A stretch of DNA of 64,000 nt from VGJW01 sp035285595 (lineage in GTDB: Bacteria > Cyanobacteriota > Sericytochromatia > S15B-MN24 > VGJW01): positions 1-64,000 of the forward strand of contig JAYKGV010000066.1 in the NCBI GenBank assembly GCA_035285595.1, in the 5' to 3' direction. Below the pieces are notes generated by a model, which was not told the origin of the DNA, made no database searches, and was given only the letters and a program-made list of their open reading frames with translations. A program made the position numbers and the translations under genes. The first letter of the stretch is position 1, and each line of letters opens with the position of its first letter. This document shows positions 8,381-15,552 of this stretch, piece after piece.

Positions 8381-9145
8381 ATGGAACGCGAGCGTATTCT
8401 CGTCGTTGACGACGAGTCCACCATTCGCCACATCGTCGAGACTCGACTGAAGCTGGCGGGCTACGAGGTCCTGACGGCGGCCGATGGGGCCGAAGCTTTG
8501 GAAGCTGCTGCCCAGTACCATCCCAGCTTGATTGTCCTCGACATCATGATGCCCAAGTTCGACGGCTTCGAGGTTTGCCGCGAACTGCGCAAGAGCATGA
8601 TGACCCCCATCATCATGCTGACGGCGAAGGGAGACATCACCGATCGAATCGCCGCCTTGGAACTGGGTGCCGACGACTACGTCGTCAAGCCCTTCTCCCC
8701 CCGCGAGCTCGAAGCCCGGATCAAGGCCGTGCTGCGTCGAACCCAGCCTGAGGTGGGCAAGCAGGCGATGATCCGCATCGACCACCTCGTCATCGACACC
8801 GGCAAGCGTCAGGTCCTGAAGGAAGGACGCAAGGTCAAGCTGACGGAGATGGAGTTCAACCTGCTCGAATTGTTGGCCAACAATCCCGGCAGACCCTATT
8901 CACGCAGTGAAATCCTGCATCAGGTCTGGGGATACCGACTCAACCAGTATTCCGACACTCGGGTGGTGGATGTCCACATCTCACGCCTTCGCGCAAAGCT
9001 CGAGGATGATCCCGGTGCCCCTGAACTCATCTTGACGGCGCGTGGCACGGGCTACATGTTCGCCCAGGGCGCGCCGGTCGAAGGAGTGCCTACGCCTGCG
9101 GTTCAGCGTCCTACCCCTGCCGCCGCCCCTGCAGCTGAAGCCTGA
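8381..9145 (+). CDS. rpaB: OmpR-family response regulator, RpaB-like
   Basis: DNA-binding response regulator, 254 residues. Receiver domain (1-120): ILVVDDEST, phospho-acceptor Asp54 in LDIMMP, LTAKGD, and KPFSPRELEARI. Winged-helix domain (about 140-235): LTEMEFNLLELLANNPG and VDVHISRLRAKLEDDPGAPE followed by LILTARGTGYMF. These two stretches, together with ETRLKLAGYEVLTAADG, read almost like cyanobacterial RpaB, the essential regulator of high-light and cell-size genes. The last 25 residues are Ala/Pro-rich. ATG at 8381 lies behind AGAGGTGAA; a TTG one codon earlier is possible. No sensor kinase is adjacent, which is usual for RpaB (partner Hik33). The functional assignment is by resemblance only. 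Confidence 0.85.
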   Translation: MERERILVVDDESTIRHIVETRLKLAGYEVLTAADGAEALEAAAQYHPSLIVLDIMMPKFDGFEVCRELRKSMMTPIIMLTAKGDITDRIAALELGADDYVVKPFSPRELEARIKAVLRRTQPEVGKQAMIRIDHLVIDTGKRQVLKEGRKVKLTEMEFNLLELLANNPGRPYSRSEILHQVWGYRLNQYSDTRVVDVHISRLRAKLEDDPGAPELILTARGTGYMFAQGAPVEGVPTPAVQRPTPAAAPAAEA

Positions 9146-9162
9146 AGGCGGACGCGCTGTAG

Positions 9163-9182
9163 CCCCCCCGACCGCGGGGGGG
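9163..9182 (+). terminator. C7/G7 hairpin between convergent genes
   Basis: Seven C (9163-9169), loop GACCGC, seven G (9176-9182), located 17 bases after the regulator's stop and 45 bases before the stop of the convergent GGDEF gene. There is no T-tract on either side, so termination is plausible but not assured. Confidence 0.4.
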
Positions 9183-9227
9183 CGCGCTGAGCCTCGTGGG
9201 TGGGGGCAGGGACTTCGTGAGGTTGCC

Positions 9228-10928
9228 TCAGGGAAGTTGCAGCAAGCCGGTCGAGGTGACCGCCAGTCTGGCTGTCCTGCCGGGTGCCTTGTCTGTACGA
9301 CGGTCTCGTGCGAACGAGGAGCCTTCCGTGGCCTTGGCGACCTTTTTGACTTCTGCGGCGAGCGTGGCCAAGGCCAGGAAGTCAGGGATCTGGCGAGTTT
9401 CATTGGTGACAACGGCAATCGAAAGCGAGCACAGCCCGAAGCGCTGAACCTGGCCTTGACGGTCTACCGAGATGATGTACCCGCGCTCGCGATCGTCGGG
9501 TGGGTAGAATCCCGGTACCTGGGCATCAAAGCGCCGGATGATCTCGCGGCACAGTTCGTCGGCCACCGCCGGGTGCGAGATGACAATGAAGTCGTCGCCG
9601 CCAATATGCCCGATGAAGTCTCCTGCGTGGTCCACGAACTGCACGGCATCCTTGAGGATTTCGGCGGTGAACTGGATGATGCGATCGCCTGCCTCGAAGC
9701 CGAACTTGTCGTTGAAGGCCTTGAAGTTGTCGAGGTCCACGTACAGCACGGCGACCTGCTCACTCAGCTCCAGCCGACGCTGGGTCTCGGTCTCGATGAC
9801 AAGGTTGCCCGGTAGTTTGGTGAGGGGGTTGGCGTTCTGGTCATTGAACTTCATGATGGCCAGCGACTGGGTCATGACATTGAAGGCCTCGGCAAGCTGT
9901 TCCAGTTCGTCGCCGGTCTTGAGATCGAGCTGGGTGTCCAATCGTCCGCTGGCGACGGTGGTGGCATGGCCGGCCAACTTGCGGATGGGATCCGTGATGG
10001 TGCGCGCCACTAGGTGGGCGGCCATGAAGGCGAGGGCACAGGCCAGCAGGCTCAGCAGGCCGATGAACAATTGCGCCTGGCGGATACGGGCATTGAGCGG
10101 CGCAGAAGGCTCGCCGATGAACAGCATTCCCACGAACTGGGAGTAGTCGCCGAAGAGCGGGGCGAAGGCCGCCAGGTGCTCTTGTCCGCCCAGCCGCAGG
10201 GTCGTCTTCGCCACGTGACCCGAATCGCGCACGGAGGAGATGATCGGAGCCTCGATGAAGCCTGACAGCGGACGACCTCCGCCATCGCGGATGCTCTGCG
10301 CCAGCCACGTCGCCTGACGGGAGTCCCCGACGGCGACACCCACTTCGAGACCGGTGATCTGCTTGAGCTGATCGGCAAACTCCTGATCGAGGCGAGACCC
10401 TACGAGCACGGCACCGACCACCTCGTTCCGGTCACGGATGGGCGCAATGCCGCGGACGGCAAGACCCACCTCGCCGATGCCTTCAAGCCCCTTCACCGTC
10501 TCACCCACGAGCGCCAGCTGCAGGCCCGGACTTGGGACCTCGGGGACGTCGGTGCGGTCCCCGGAATAGAACCCGCGCTGAAGGATGAGCTTGCCCTGGG
10601 CGTCATAGACCTTGAGCAGCTGCCGATCGTCGAGGATGTCGAGCAGGCCCTTCACCTCGTCGTCGCGGAGCCTGCCGCCCGATCGCGCAAAGGAGGACAC
10701 GCGCGGGTGGCTGGCGAACATCTGCGCCGAGGCCAGGGCGTTGTCCTTGAAGTAGTCGAAGGTGTGCAACATGACGGCCGTGTCGTTGTCCAGCCGCTTG
10801 AAGGCTTCGCTATGGATGCCACGAGTTGTCAGCACCGCCGCGATGGAGGCGACGAGGAACAAGAGGCTGGCACAGACGGCAGAGAACACGACGGCCAGCT
10901 TGATAGCCAGTTTGAGGCGGACTTGCAC
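9228..10928 (-). CDS. Membrane GGDEF protein (likely diguanylate cyclase) with extracytoplasmic sensor and HAMP
   Basis: 566 residues: a membrane helix (about 8-32), an extracytoplasmic sensor region to about 290 that looks like a Cache-type domain (ASAQMFASHPRVSSFA, LLKVYDAQGKLILQRGF), a second membrane helix (AQLFIGLLSLLACALAFMAA), a HAMP linker with VARTITDPIRKLAG, then a GGDEF domain. The signature is GGDDF, an allowed variant; NPLTKLPGN and YVDLDNFKAFNDKFG are intact. The inhibitory RxxD site just upstream is absent (HAGD). Predicted to make c-di-GMP on an external signal. GTG start at 10928 has a GGAGGAG binding site. A candidate c-di-GMP receptor lies at 53959-55791. Confidence 0.88.
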   Translation of the reverse strand: MQVRLKLAIKLAVVFSAVCASLLFLVASIAAVLTTRGIHSEAFKRLDNDTAVMLHTFDYFKDNALASAQMFASHPRVSSFARSGGRLRDDEVKGLLDILDDRQLLKVYDAQGKLILQRGFYSGDRTDVPEVPSPGLQLALVGETVKGLEGIGEVGLAVRGIAPIRDRNEVVGAVLVGSRLDQEFADQLKQITGLEVGVAVGDSRQATWLAQSIRDGGGRPLSGFIEAPIISSVRDSGHVAKTTLRLGGQEHLAAFAPLFGDYSQFVGMLFIGEPSAPLNARIRQAQLFIGLLSLLACALAFMAAHLVARTITDPIRKLAGHATTVASGRLDTQLDLKTGDELEQLAEAFNVMTQSLAIMKFNDQNANPLTKLPGNLVIETETQRRLELSEQVAVLYVDLDNFKAFNDKFGFEAGDRIIQFTAEILKDAVQFVDHAGDFIGHIGGDDFIVISHPAVADELCREIIRRFDAQVPGFYPPDDRERGYIISVDRQGQVQRFGLCSLSIAVVTNETRQIPDFLALATLAAEVKKVAKATEGSSFARDRRTDKAPGRTARLAVTSTGLLQLP

Positions 10929-11023
10929 GCCGTTCTCCTCCTTCCTGAAAGGACTATCGGCCGCTGCCGACGGCGCCTTTCCCTGCCTTGGCCGAATTTC
11001 GTCAGGAGTTAACCTTTGCTACG

Positions 11024-12013
11024 ATGGGTCCCATGCGTTATGCCCAAGATGTGCTTGGCCTGATAGGCCAGACCCCCCTGCTTCGTCTGAATCGGGTCGT
11101 GCCCCGAGAGGGGGCGTGGGTCCTGGCCAAGTTGGAGATGTTCAATCCCGGCGGGAGCGTGAAGGATCGACCGGCCCTTGCGATGCTCGAAGAAGCCGAG
11201 CGACGCGGGCTGCTGCTGCCCGGTGGCACGGTCGTCGAGCCGACGAGCGGCAATACGGGCGTGGGGCTCGCCATTGCCTGCGCCCTTAAGGGCTACAACT
11301 GCGTCTTCGTCATGCCCGACAAGATGAGCCGCGAGAAACAGGACGTCCTCAGGGCGTACGGTGCAGACGTGGTCATCACGCCCACGGCGGTTCCCCCGGA
11401 ACATCCCGAAAGCTACTACTCGGTCGCCAACAGGTTGACGGCAGAAATCCCCGGGGCATACCAGCCCAACCAGTTCCAGAACCCCCGTAATCCCGGGGCC
11501 CACGAGGCTTCGACCGGACCCGAGATCTGGGAGCAGACCGAGGGGCGCCTCACGGCCTTCGTCGCCGGCATGGGCACAGGGGGGACCATTTCGGGCACGG
11601 CGCGATATCTCAAATCACGACGGCCCGACCTGCTTGTGGTGGGAGCCGATCCTGAGGGCTCCATCTATTCGGGTGACACCCCTCGGCCCTACAAGCTCGA
11701 GGGGGTTGGCGAGGACTTCATCCCCGGCACGATCGACCTTTCGCTCATCGACCGGATGGAGCGGGTCTCGGATCGCGAGGCCTTTGCCATGTGTCGGCGA
11801 CTTGCCCGTGAAGAGGGCCTGTTGGTCGGAGGCTCGTCGGGCATGGCGGTCGTGGCGGCCGCGCGGGTCGCCGCCACGCTCTCACCCGAGGATGTCGTGG
11901 TGGTCCTGCTGCCCAGCCAGGGCCGAGGCTACCTCTCGACAGTCTACAATCCGGACTTCCTCGTTCAGCACGGCCTCGCCACTCGCGAGGAGTTGGGACC
12001 GGCCCGCAGATGA
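11024..12013 (+). CDS. cysK: Cysteine synthase / cystathionine beta-synthase family PLP enzyme
   Basis: PLP enzyme of fold type II. Seen: IGQTPLLRLNR, NPGGSVKDRPAL with the PLP-binding Lys near residue 45, TSGNTGVGLAIACALKGY, AGMGTGGTISGTARYLK, and VGGSSGMAVVAA. It makes cysteine from O-acetylserine and sulfide, or cystathionine from serine and homocysteine; the two are hard to tell apart by sequence. ATG 11024 was chosen (AGGAG at 11004-11008, somewhat distant); ATG 11033 is also possible. The next gene, a cystathionine enzyme, overlaps it by 4 bases. The pairing is typical of a transsulfuration operon, so the CBS-like role deserves equal weight. Confidence 0.9.
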   Translation: MGPMRYAQDVLGLIGQTPLLRLNRVVPREGAWVLAKLEMFNPGGSVKDRPALAMLEEAERRGLLLPGGTVVEPTSGNTGVGLAIACALKGYNCVFVMPDKMSREKQDVLRAYGADVVITPTAVPPEHPESYYSVANRLTAEIPGAYQPNQFQNPRNPGAHEASTGPEIWEQTEGRLTAFVAGMGTGGTISGTARYLKSRRPDLLVVGADPEGSIYSGDTPRPYKLEGVGEDFIPGTIDLSLIDRMERVSDREAFAMCRRLAREEGLLVGGSSGMAVVAAARVAATLSPEDVVVVLLPSQGRGYLSTVYNPDFLVQHGLATREELGPARR

Positions 12014-13170
12014 ATACTTCCGACTTCTCCAGCATGGGGTTCCGGACTCGGGCGCTCCACGTGGGACAGCCTGCCGACCCTGCGACGGGCGCGACCATCG
12101 TCCCCATCTACCAGACCTCGACCTTCACTCAGGAGGACGTCGGGGTGCACAAGGGCTACGACTATGCCCGGACGGCCAATCCGACCCGAAGCGCGCTGGA
12201 GGCTTGTCTGGCCTCGCTCGAGGGCGCTCGGCACGGACTGTGCTTTGCTTCCGGCATGGCGGCGACGGATGCCGTCATGAAACTGCTCTCGGCCGGCGAC
12301 CACGTTGTGGTTTCAGATGACGTGTATGGTGGAACCTATCGGCTCTTCGAGCGGGTGCTGACCCGCTATGGCCTGTCCTTCACGTGGGTGGATGCCACCC
12401 GCCCCGATGCGGTGCGGGCAGCCCTCCGTCCAGAGACACGGATGGTATGGGCCGAGAGTCCCACCAACCCGCTGTTGCGCGTGCTGGACCTCGAGTCCCT
12501 CGCCGAGGTCGCCCACGACGCGAACTGCTGCTTTGTCGTCGACAACACCTTTGCCTCGCCGTGGCTGCAGAATCCCTTGGAGTTGGGAGCCGACGTCGTC
12601 GTCCACAGCACCACCAAGTACATCGGCGGCCATTCGGATGTCGTGGGGGGCTTCGTTGCCACCTCGGACGACACCATTCACGCGGATCTCAAGTTTCATC
12701 AAAATGCAGTGGGTGGGGTGCCGTCGCCCTTCGATGCCTGGCTGACCCTGCGCGGGGTGAAGACTCTGGCTCTGCGGATGCAGGCGCATGAGCAGGGAGC
12801 CAAGGTCGTGGCCGAGGGCCTCGTGGGTCATTCTGGCGTGGAGGCGGTGGTTTGGCCGGGTCTTGCCAGTCATCCGCAGCACGACTTGGCCTGTCGCCAG
12901 ATGAGAGGCTTCGGGGGAATGGTCAGCATTCGTCTCAAGGGTGACTTGGCACGCACCCGTGAGGTGGCCCGGCGGTTGCGGGTCTTCTCGCTGGCGGAGA
13001 GTCTGGGAGGAGTGGAGTCGCTTTGCTGCCACCCTGCCGTCATGACTCATGCTTCCATTCCGCGCGCGGACCGGGAGGCGCGCGGGGTGACCGACACCCT
13101 GCTGCGGCTGTCGTGCGGCATCGAGGATCCCGAAGACTTGCTTGAGGACCTGCTGCAGGCCCTGGCCTGA
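12010..13170 (+). CDS. Cystathionine gamma-synthase / gamma-lyase family enzyme
   Basis: 386-residue PLP enzyme of the Cys/Met metabolism family. Seen: IVPIYQTSTFTQ, YDYARTANPTRSALEACLA, FASGMAATDAV, DDVYGGTYRLF, VVDNTFASPWLQNPLELGAD, and HSTTKYIGGHSDVVGG with the PLP-binding Lys near residue 203, then SLAESLGGVESL and LLRLSCGIEDPEDL near the end. It either condenses cysteine with an activated homoserine or splits cystathionine. ATGA overlap with the upstream cysteine synthase-like gene indicates coupled translation, and together they favour a transsulfuration pair. Direction (forward or reverse) is not decided by sequence. Confidence 0.92.
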   Translation: MNTSDFSSMGFRTRALHVGQPADPATGATIVPIYQTSTFTQEDVGVHKGYDYARTANPTRSALEACLASLEGARHGLCFASGMAATDAVMKLLSAGDHVVVSDDVYGGTYRLFERVLTRYGLSFTWVDATRPDAVRAALRPETRMVWAESPTNPLLRVLDLESLAEVAHDANCCFVVDNTFASPWLQNPLELGADVVVHSTTKYIGGHSDVVGGFVATSDDTIHADLKFHQNAVGGVPSPFDAWLTLRGVKTLALRMQAHEQGAKVVAEGLVGHSGVEAVVWPGLASHPQHDLACRQMRGFGGMVSIRLKGDLARTREVARRLRVFSLAESLGGVESLCCHPAVMTHASIPRADREARGVTDTLLRLSCGIEDPEDLLEDLLQALA

Positions 13171-13337
13171 CCTACACGCAGCCACGGTCTCAAATATTTT
13201 CTGCCAGGACGGAACCCGCGGTCGAGGGGCTTCGTCAGGAAAGGCAGGAACGGAGAGGCGGCCGGCACGACACCCGGGAGTCCACCGGACGCAACGTTCC
13301 ACACCTGCTTCACCTCACGATCAAGGAGTGCGTCATC

Positions 13338-13802
13338 ATGCGCAAGTCGACCTTCACTCTCGCCCTCGCGGCCCTTGCTCTTGGCGGTTGTGAGTACCGC
13401 TCGATCCTCATCACCGACCCCACCGTCGTCAGCGCCCCGGCCCAGAACAGCCAGCCCACCAACGGGACCAACAATGCGGCTGCCATTACCCTGAATGCCT
13501 TGGAACCCAACCCCACCAACGTCGCCAATGCCAACGACAAGATTTCCTTCTCGGTCGTGGCCCACAACGCCAACAAGTTGCCGATGGAGTACACGTGGAC
13601 GGCCACCAAGGGCACGCTCTCGGGAACCAAGGGTCAGACCGTCACCTGGATGCCGCTCGGCACCGACGGCAAGCTTGAAAGTGGCGTAGCGACCATCCAG
13701 TGCCTGATCACGGACTCTGCCGGCGCGACCAAGACGGCAGCCGTTAACATCTTCATCAAGCCTGATGGCTCGGCGAGCAAGGTCGCAGCCGAAGCAGAAT
13801 AA
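13338..13802 (+). CDS. Lipoprotein with an immunoglobulin-like domain
   Basis: 154 residues. Signal peptide MRKSTFTLALAALALGGC with a clear lipobox (Cys18), then an Asn/Thr-rich linker (PAQNSQPTNGTNN), and a domain of about 95 residues with the alternation of a beta-sandwich: ITLNALEPNPTNVAN, KISFSVVAHNANKLPMEYTW, GQTVTWMP, VATIQCLITDSAGATKTAAVNIFI. PKD/Ig-like folds look like this. It is probably anchored to the envelope. AAGGAG (13323-13328) sits well before the ATG and a good terminator follows, so it is a single-gene unit. Function unknown. Confidence 0.75.
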   Translation: MRKSTFTLALAALALGGCEYRSILITDPTVVSAPAQNSQPTNGTNNAAAITLNALEPNPTNVANANDKISFSVVAHNANKLPMEYTWTATKGTLSGTKGQTVTWMPLGTDGKLESGVATIQCLITDSAGATKTAAVNIFIKPDGSASKVAAEAE

Positions 13803-13816
13803 GCTGAGGGCACGGT

Positions 13817-13855
13817 TCCCCCGGTACGGTCCGCCCGTGCCGGGGGATTGCTTTT
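13817..13855 (+). terminator. Rho-independent terminator
   Basis: Arms TCCCCCGGTACGG (13817-13829) and CCGTGCCGGGGGA pair over 13 positions with one G-T wobble, with loop TCCGCC, followed by TTGCTTTT. It ends the lipoprotein unit. Confidence 0.75.
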
Positions 13856-14004
13856 GAATCCCGAGATGATTCCCTGTAGAGCCTGAAAGGTCCTGTCGAA
13901 GCCGGTTGGCACCCGTCCGTTGACAACAGTGCCTGGTCCTTGCTGCAGGCTGGCGAGTCTATATGGGACGCCAAGCCCACGCAGGCCGGGGCGCTGGCGA
14001 TGTG

Positions 14005-14114
14005 GTCTCAATCCCGCTGAAAGCGGGGAAGTCCTTTCGGACAGGCCTTCACCCCGCCCACCGGGATGGTGGGAGTCGTCTCAATCCCCTGAAAGCGGGG
14101 AAGTCCTTTCGGAC
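14005..14114 (-). CRISPR. CRISPR mini-array 1: two repeats, one spacer
   Basis: Repeat copies at 14005-14042 (38 nt, one inserted G) and 14078-14114 (37 nt), spacer 14043-14077 (35 nt). Read on the minus strand the repeat is a hairpin GTCC-GAAA-GGAC, then a second hairpin CCCC-GCTTTCA-GGGG, ending in ATTGAGAC, the usual 3' end (crRNA handle) of Cas6-processed type I/III repeats. The adjacent 151 bases are shared with the second array at 29943-30196, and set the orientation: leader on the right, so transcription is leftward. No cas gene is visible in the window. Confidence 0.85.
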
Positions 14115-14265
14115 AGACCCTCTGGGAAACCCAGTAGGCATGCGGATCCTGCGGGCCGTTTTTGAGCACCCCCTGGGGGGGGTGGTCGTCATTTGTTCCG
14201 CAGGCTTCATGAAAAACCTGAAATCCAGTGCTGTCAAGGTTCTCGGCGATTTGAGCACCTATCTG
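14115..14265 (-). promoter_or_regulatory. CRISPR leader 1
   Basis: These 151 bases match 30197-30347 without any gap; by eye about 15 positions differ. On the minus strand, TTGACA (14232-14237 reversed) and TTTCAT (14209-14214 reversed) are exactly 17 bases apart and would start a transcript about 85 bases before the first repeat. A perfect CTGGG-AAA-CCCAG hairpin lies next to the repeat. The shared sequence adjoining the repeats in both places is the reason for calling it a leader. Confidence 0.75.
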
Positions 14266-14670
14266 AGAACGAAACCCTCGTTCTTTGTTTGGTCTCTGAG
14301 TTTTATATACCCCGGCTGAAGTTGTCCTGTGCCTGGCTAGGGGGTTCAAGTAGAAGTGCTTGGGCGCCTCTCTCACACCATTAGGAATCTGCTTTCTTTC
14401 GAGGCGGATGTTCCAGCGCAGCAGGCTCGCACGGGGTTCGCTCGATAGCTGGGTGCGCTTCCGCACGACCCCGACGCCGGGTGCTTCCTCTCCACTGCGG
14501 CAGGATGGGCCCCCTCTGTCGCCACTTCTGCCTGTGCGCTCGCTCTCTGTCGCCTATGCCTGTCTGCACAAAACACGTGTCCATGCGGGGTCTGGCATCT
14601 GCTGACTTCGCGTGCGGTACGCGTGGCCAGCCATTAGGAGGGTGACATCACCTCACGGCCCTTGCCCCCC
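14266..14670. other. Gene-free stretch upstream of leader 1
   Basis: No convincing gene. It contains a TATATAAA-like AT-rich box on the minus strand around 14312-14320, which has a rough counterpart (TATAAA) at the same side of the second leader, and a small perfect hairpin GTGCG-CTTC-CGCAC near 14454-14467. No tRNA cloverleaf was recognised. Confidence 0.5.
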
Positions 14671-15453
14671 TCAGGGCGCCCGAAAAGGCCCCTGAAGTCC
14701 AGGCACCATCGGCCCGGGTACTCCCGGCAACATCGGCATCACAGGCCCCCCCCACACGGGAGCGTCCTGTCGAGGAGACCCTGGTTGTCCCGGGCCCATC
14801 TGTGGGACGTCCGGAGCGGCCGAGCCTTGGGCCGACTCCAGAATCGACGCCAGCTGCTTCAGGTCATGGCGGCGATTGGCCACGTCCGAGGCTCCCTTGA
14901 TGCCGCCCGCCACACCCGCGACTGCTGCTCCGATCGCCACGACCGTTCCGATGATCTTCAAGGCGGGAGCACCCATGCTGGTGACGGCTTGGCTCACGGT
15001 GGCGGTCGCCACCCCCTTGTACAAGGCATAGCCCGTGCCCGCCGTCAGCGTGACGGCGGTCGCCACCCCGACCTGGCCGATGATGGTTCGCGACGCATCG
15101 ACGGTGGCCCCCGCAGCACTCGACAGCCCGGACTTGGTGCCCGAGACGAATCCCTCGGCGATGCTCGTGGGCTGGTTGTCGAAGGCGGCCATCAGGTAGG
15201 GCTCGCCGTTGACGATCACCTGGGGGACGCGATCGCGCTTCTCGAAGCTGAAGTCGAGGCGATCGCCGTACACGACGATTCTTTCCTTGCGGTCCGGAGA
15301 CTCCAGGAAGTACTTCTTGTAGCCGTCCGTCGCGGTCGCGGCGACGGCCTGAGAGACATTGATGTCTTTACGGAGACGTCCGATCCCCTGGTAGGCAATC
15401 TGCTTGCCGTTCACCAGCAGGATGTCCGAACCATCCCCAGCAATACGACCCAT
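14671..15453 (-). CDS. Unknown protein with hydrophobic Gly/Ala-rich core and proline-rich tail
   Basis: 260 residues, not recognised. The first 100 residues look globular (ILLVNGKQIAYQGIGRLRKD, KERIVVYGDRLDFSFEKRDR, VPQVIVNGEPYLMAAFDNQP). Residues about 125-195 are Ala/Gly/Val-rich and could form two membrane or glycine-zipper helices (VATAVTLTAGTGYALYKG, IIGTVVAIGAAVAGVAGGI). The last 50 residues are proline-rich and low in complexity (MLPGVPGPMVPGLQGP). No signal peptide is evident. The ATG has a GGAGGAG site 6 bases upstream, so the start is good. It lies between CRISPR leader 1 and the copper operon, transcribed with the latter's direction. Confidence 0.65.
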   Translation of the reverse strand: MGRIAGDGSDILLVNGKQIAYQGIGRLRKDINVSQAVAATATDGYKKYFLESPDRKERIVVYGDRLDFSFEKRDRVPQVIVNGEPYLMAAFDNQPTSIAEGFVSGTKSGLSSAAGATVDASRTIIGQVGVATAVTLTAGTGYALYKGVATATVSQAVTSMGAPALKIIGTVVAIGAAVAGVAGGIKGASDVANRRHDLKQLASILESAQGSAAPDVPQMGPGQPGSPRQDAPVWGGPVMPMLPGVPGPMVPGLQGPFRAP

Positions 15454-15552
15454 CGTGGTCTCCTCCGCGGCCCCATGACGAGGGCCAAGAGGTTGTCGGC
15501 TTTACCCGAGGACAACAGGTTCACCCGGGGTTAAGATATGGCTGATGAATTC

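Noticed and set aside
13171..13337. A riboswitch upstream of the Ig-like lipoprotein
   Set aside because: The 167-base leader is longer than usual, but I could not match a c-di-GMP, cobalamin, SAM or other aptamer core.
14008..14466. A 152-codon minus-strand frame through CRISPR array 1 and its leader
   Set aside because: It translates repeats and leader (the repeat gives KGLPRF twice); the same leader translation appears at array 2, so it is explained by the shared DNA, not by a protein.
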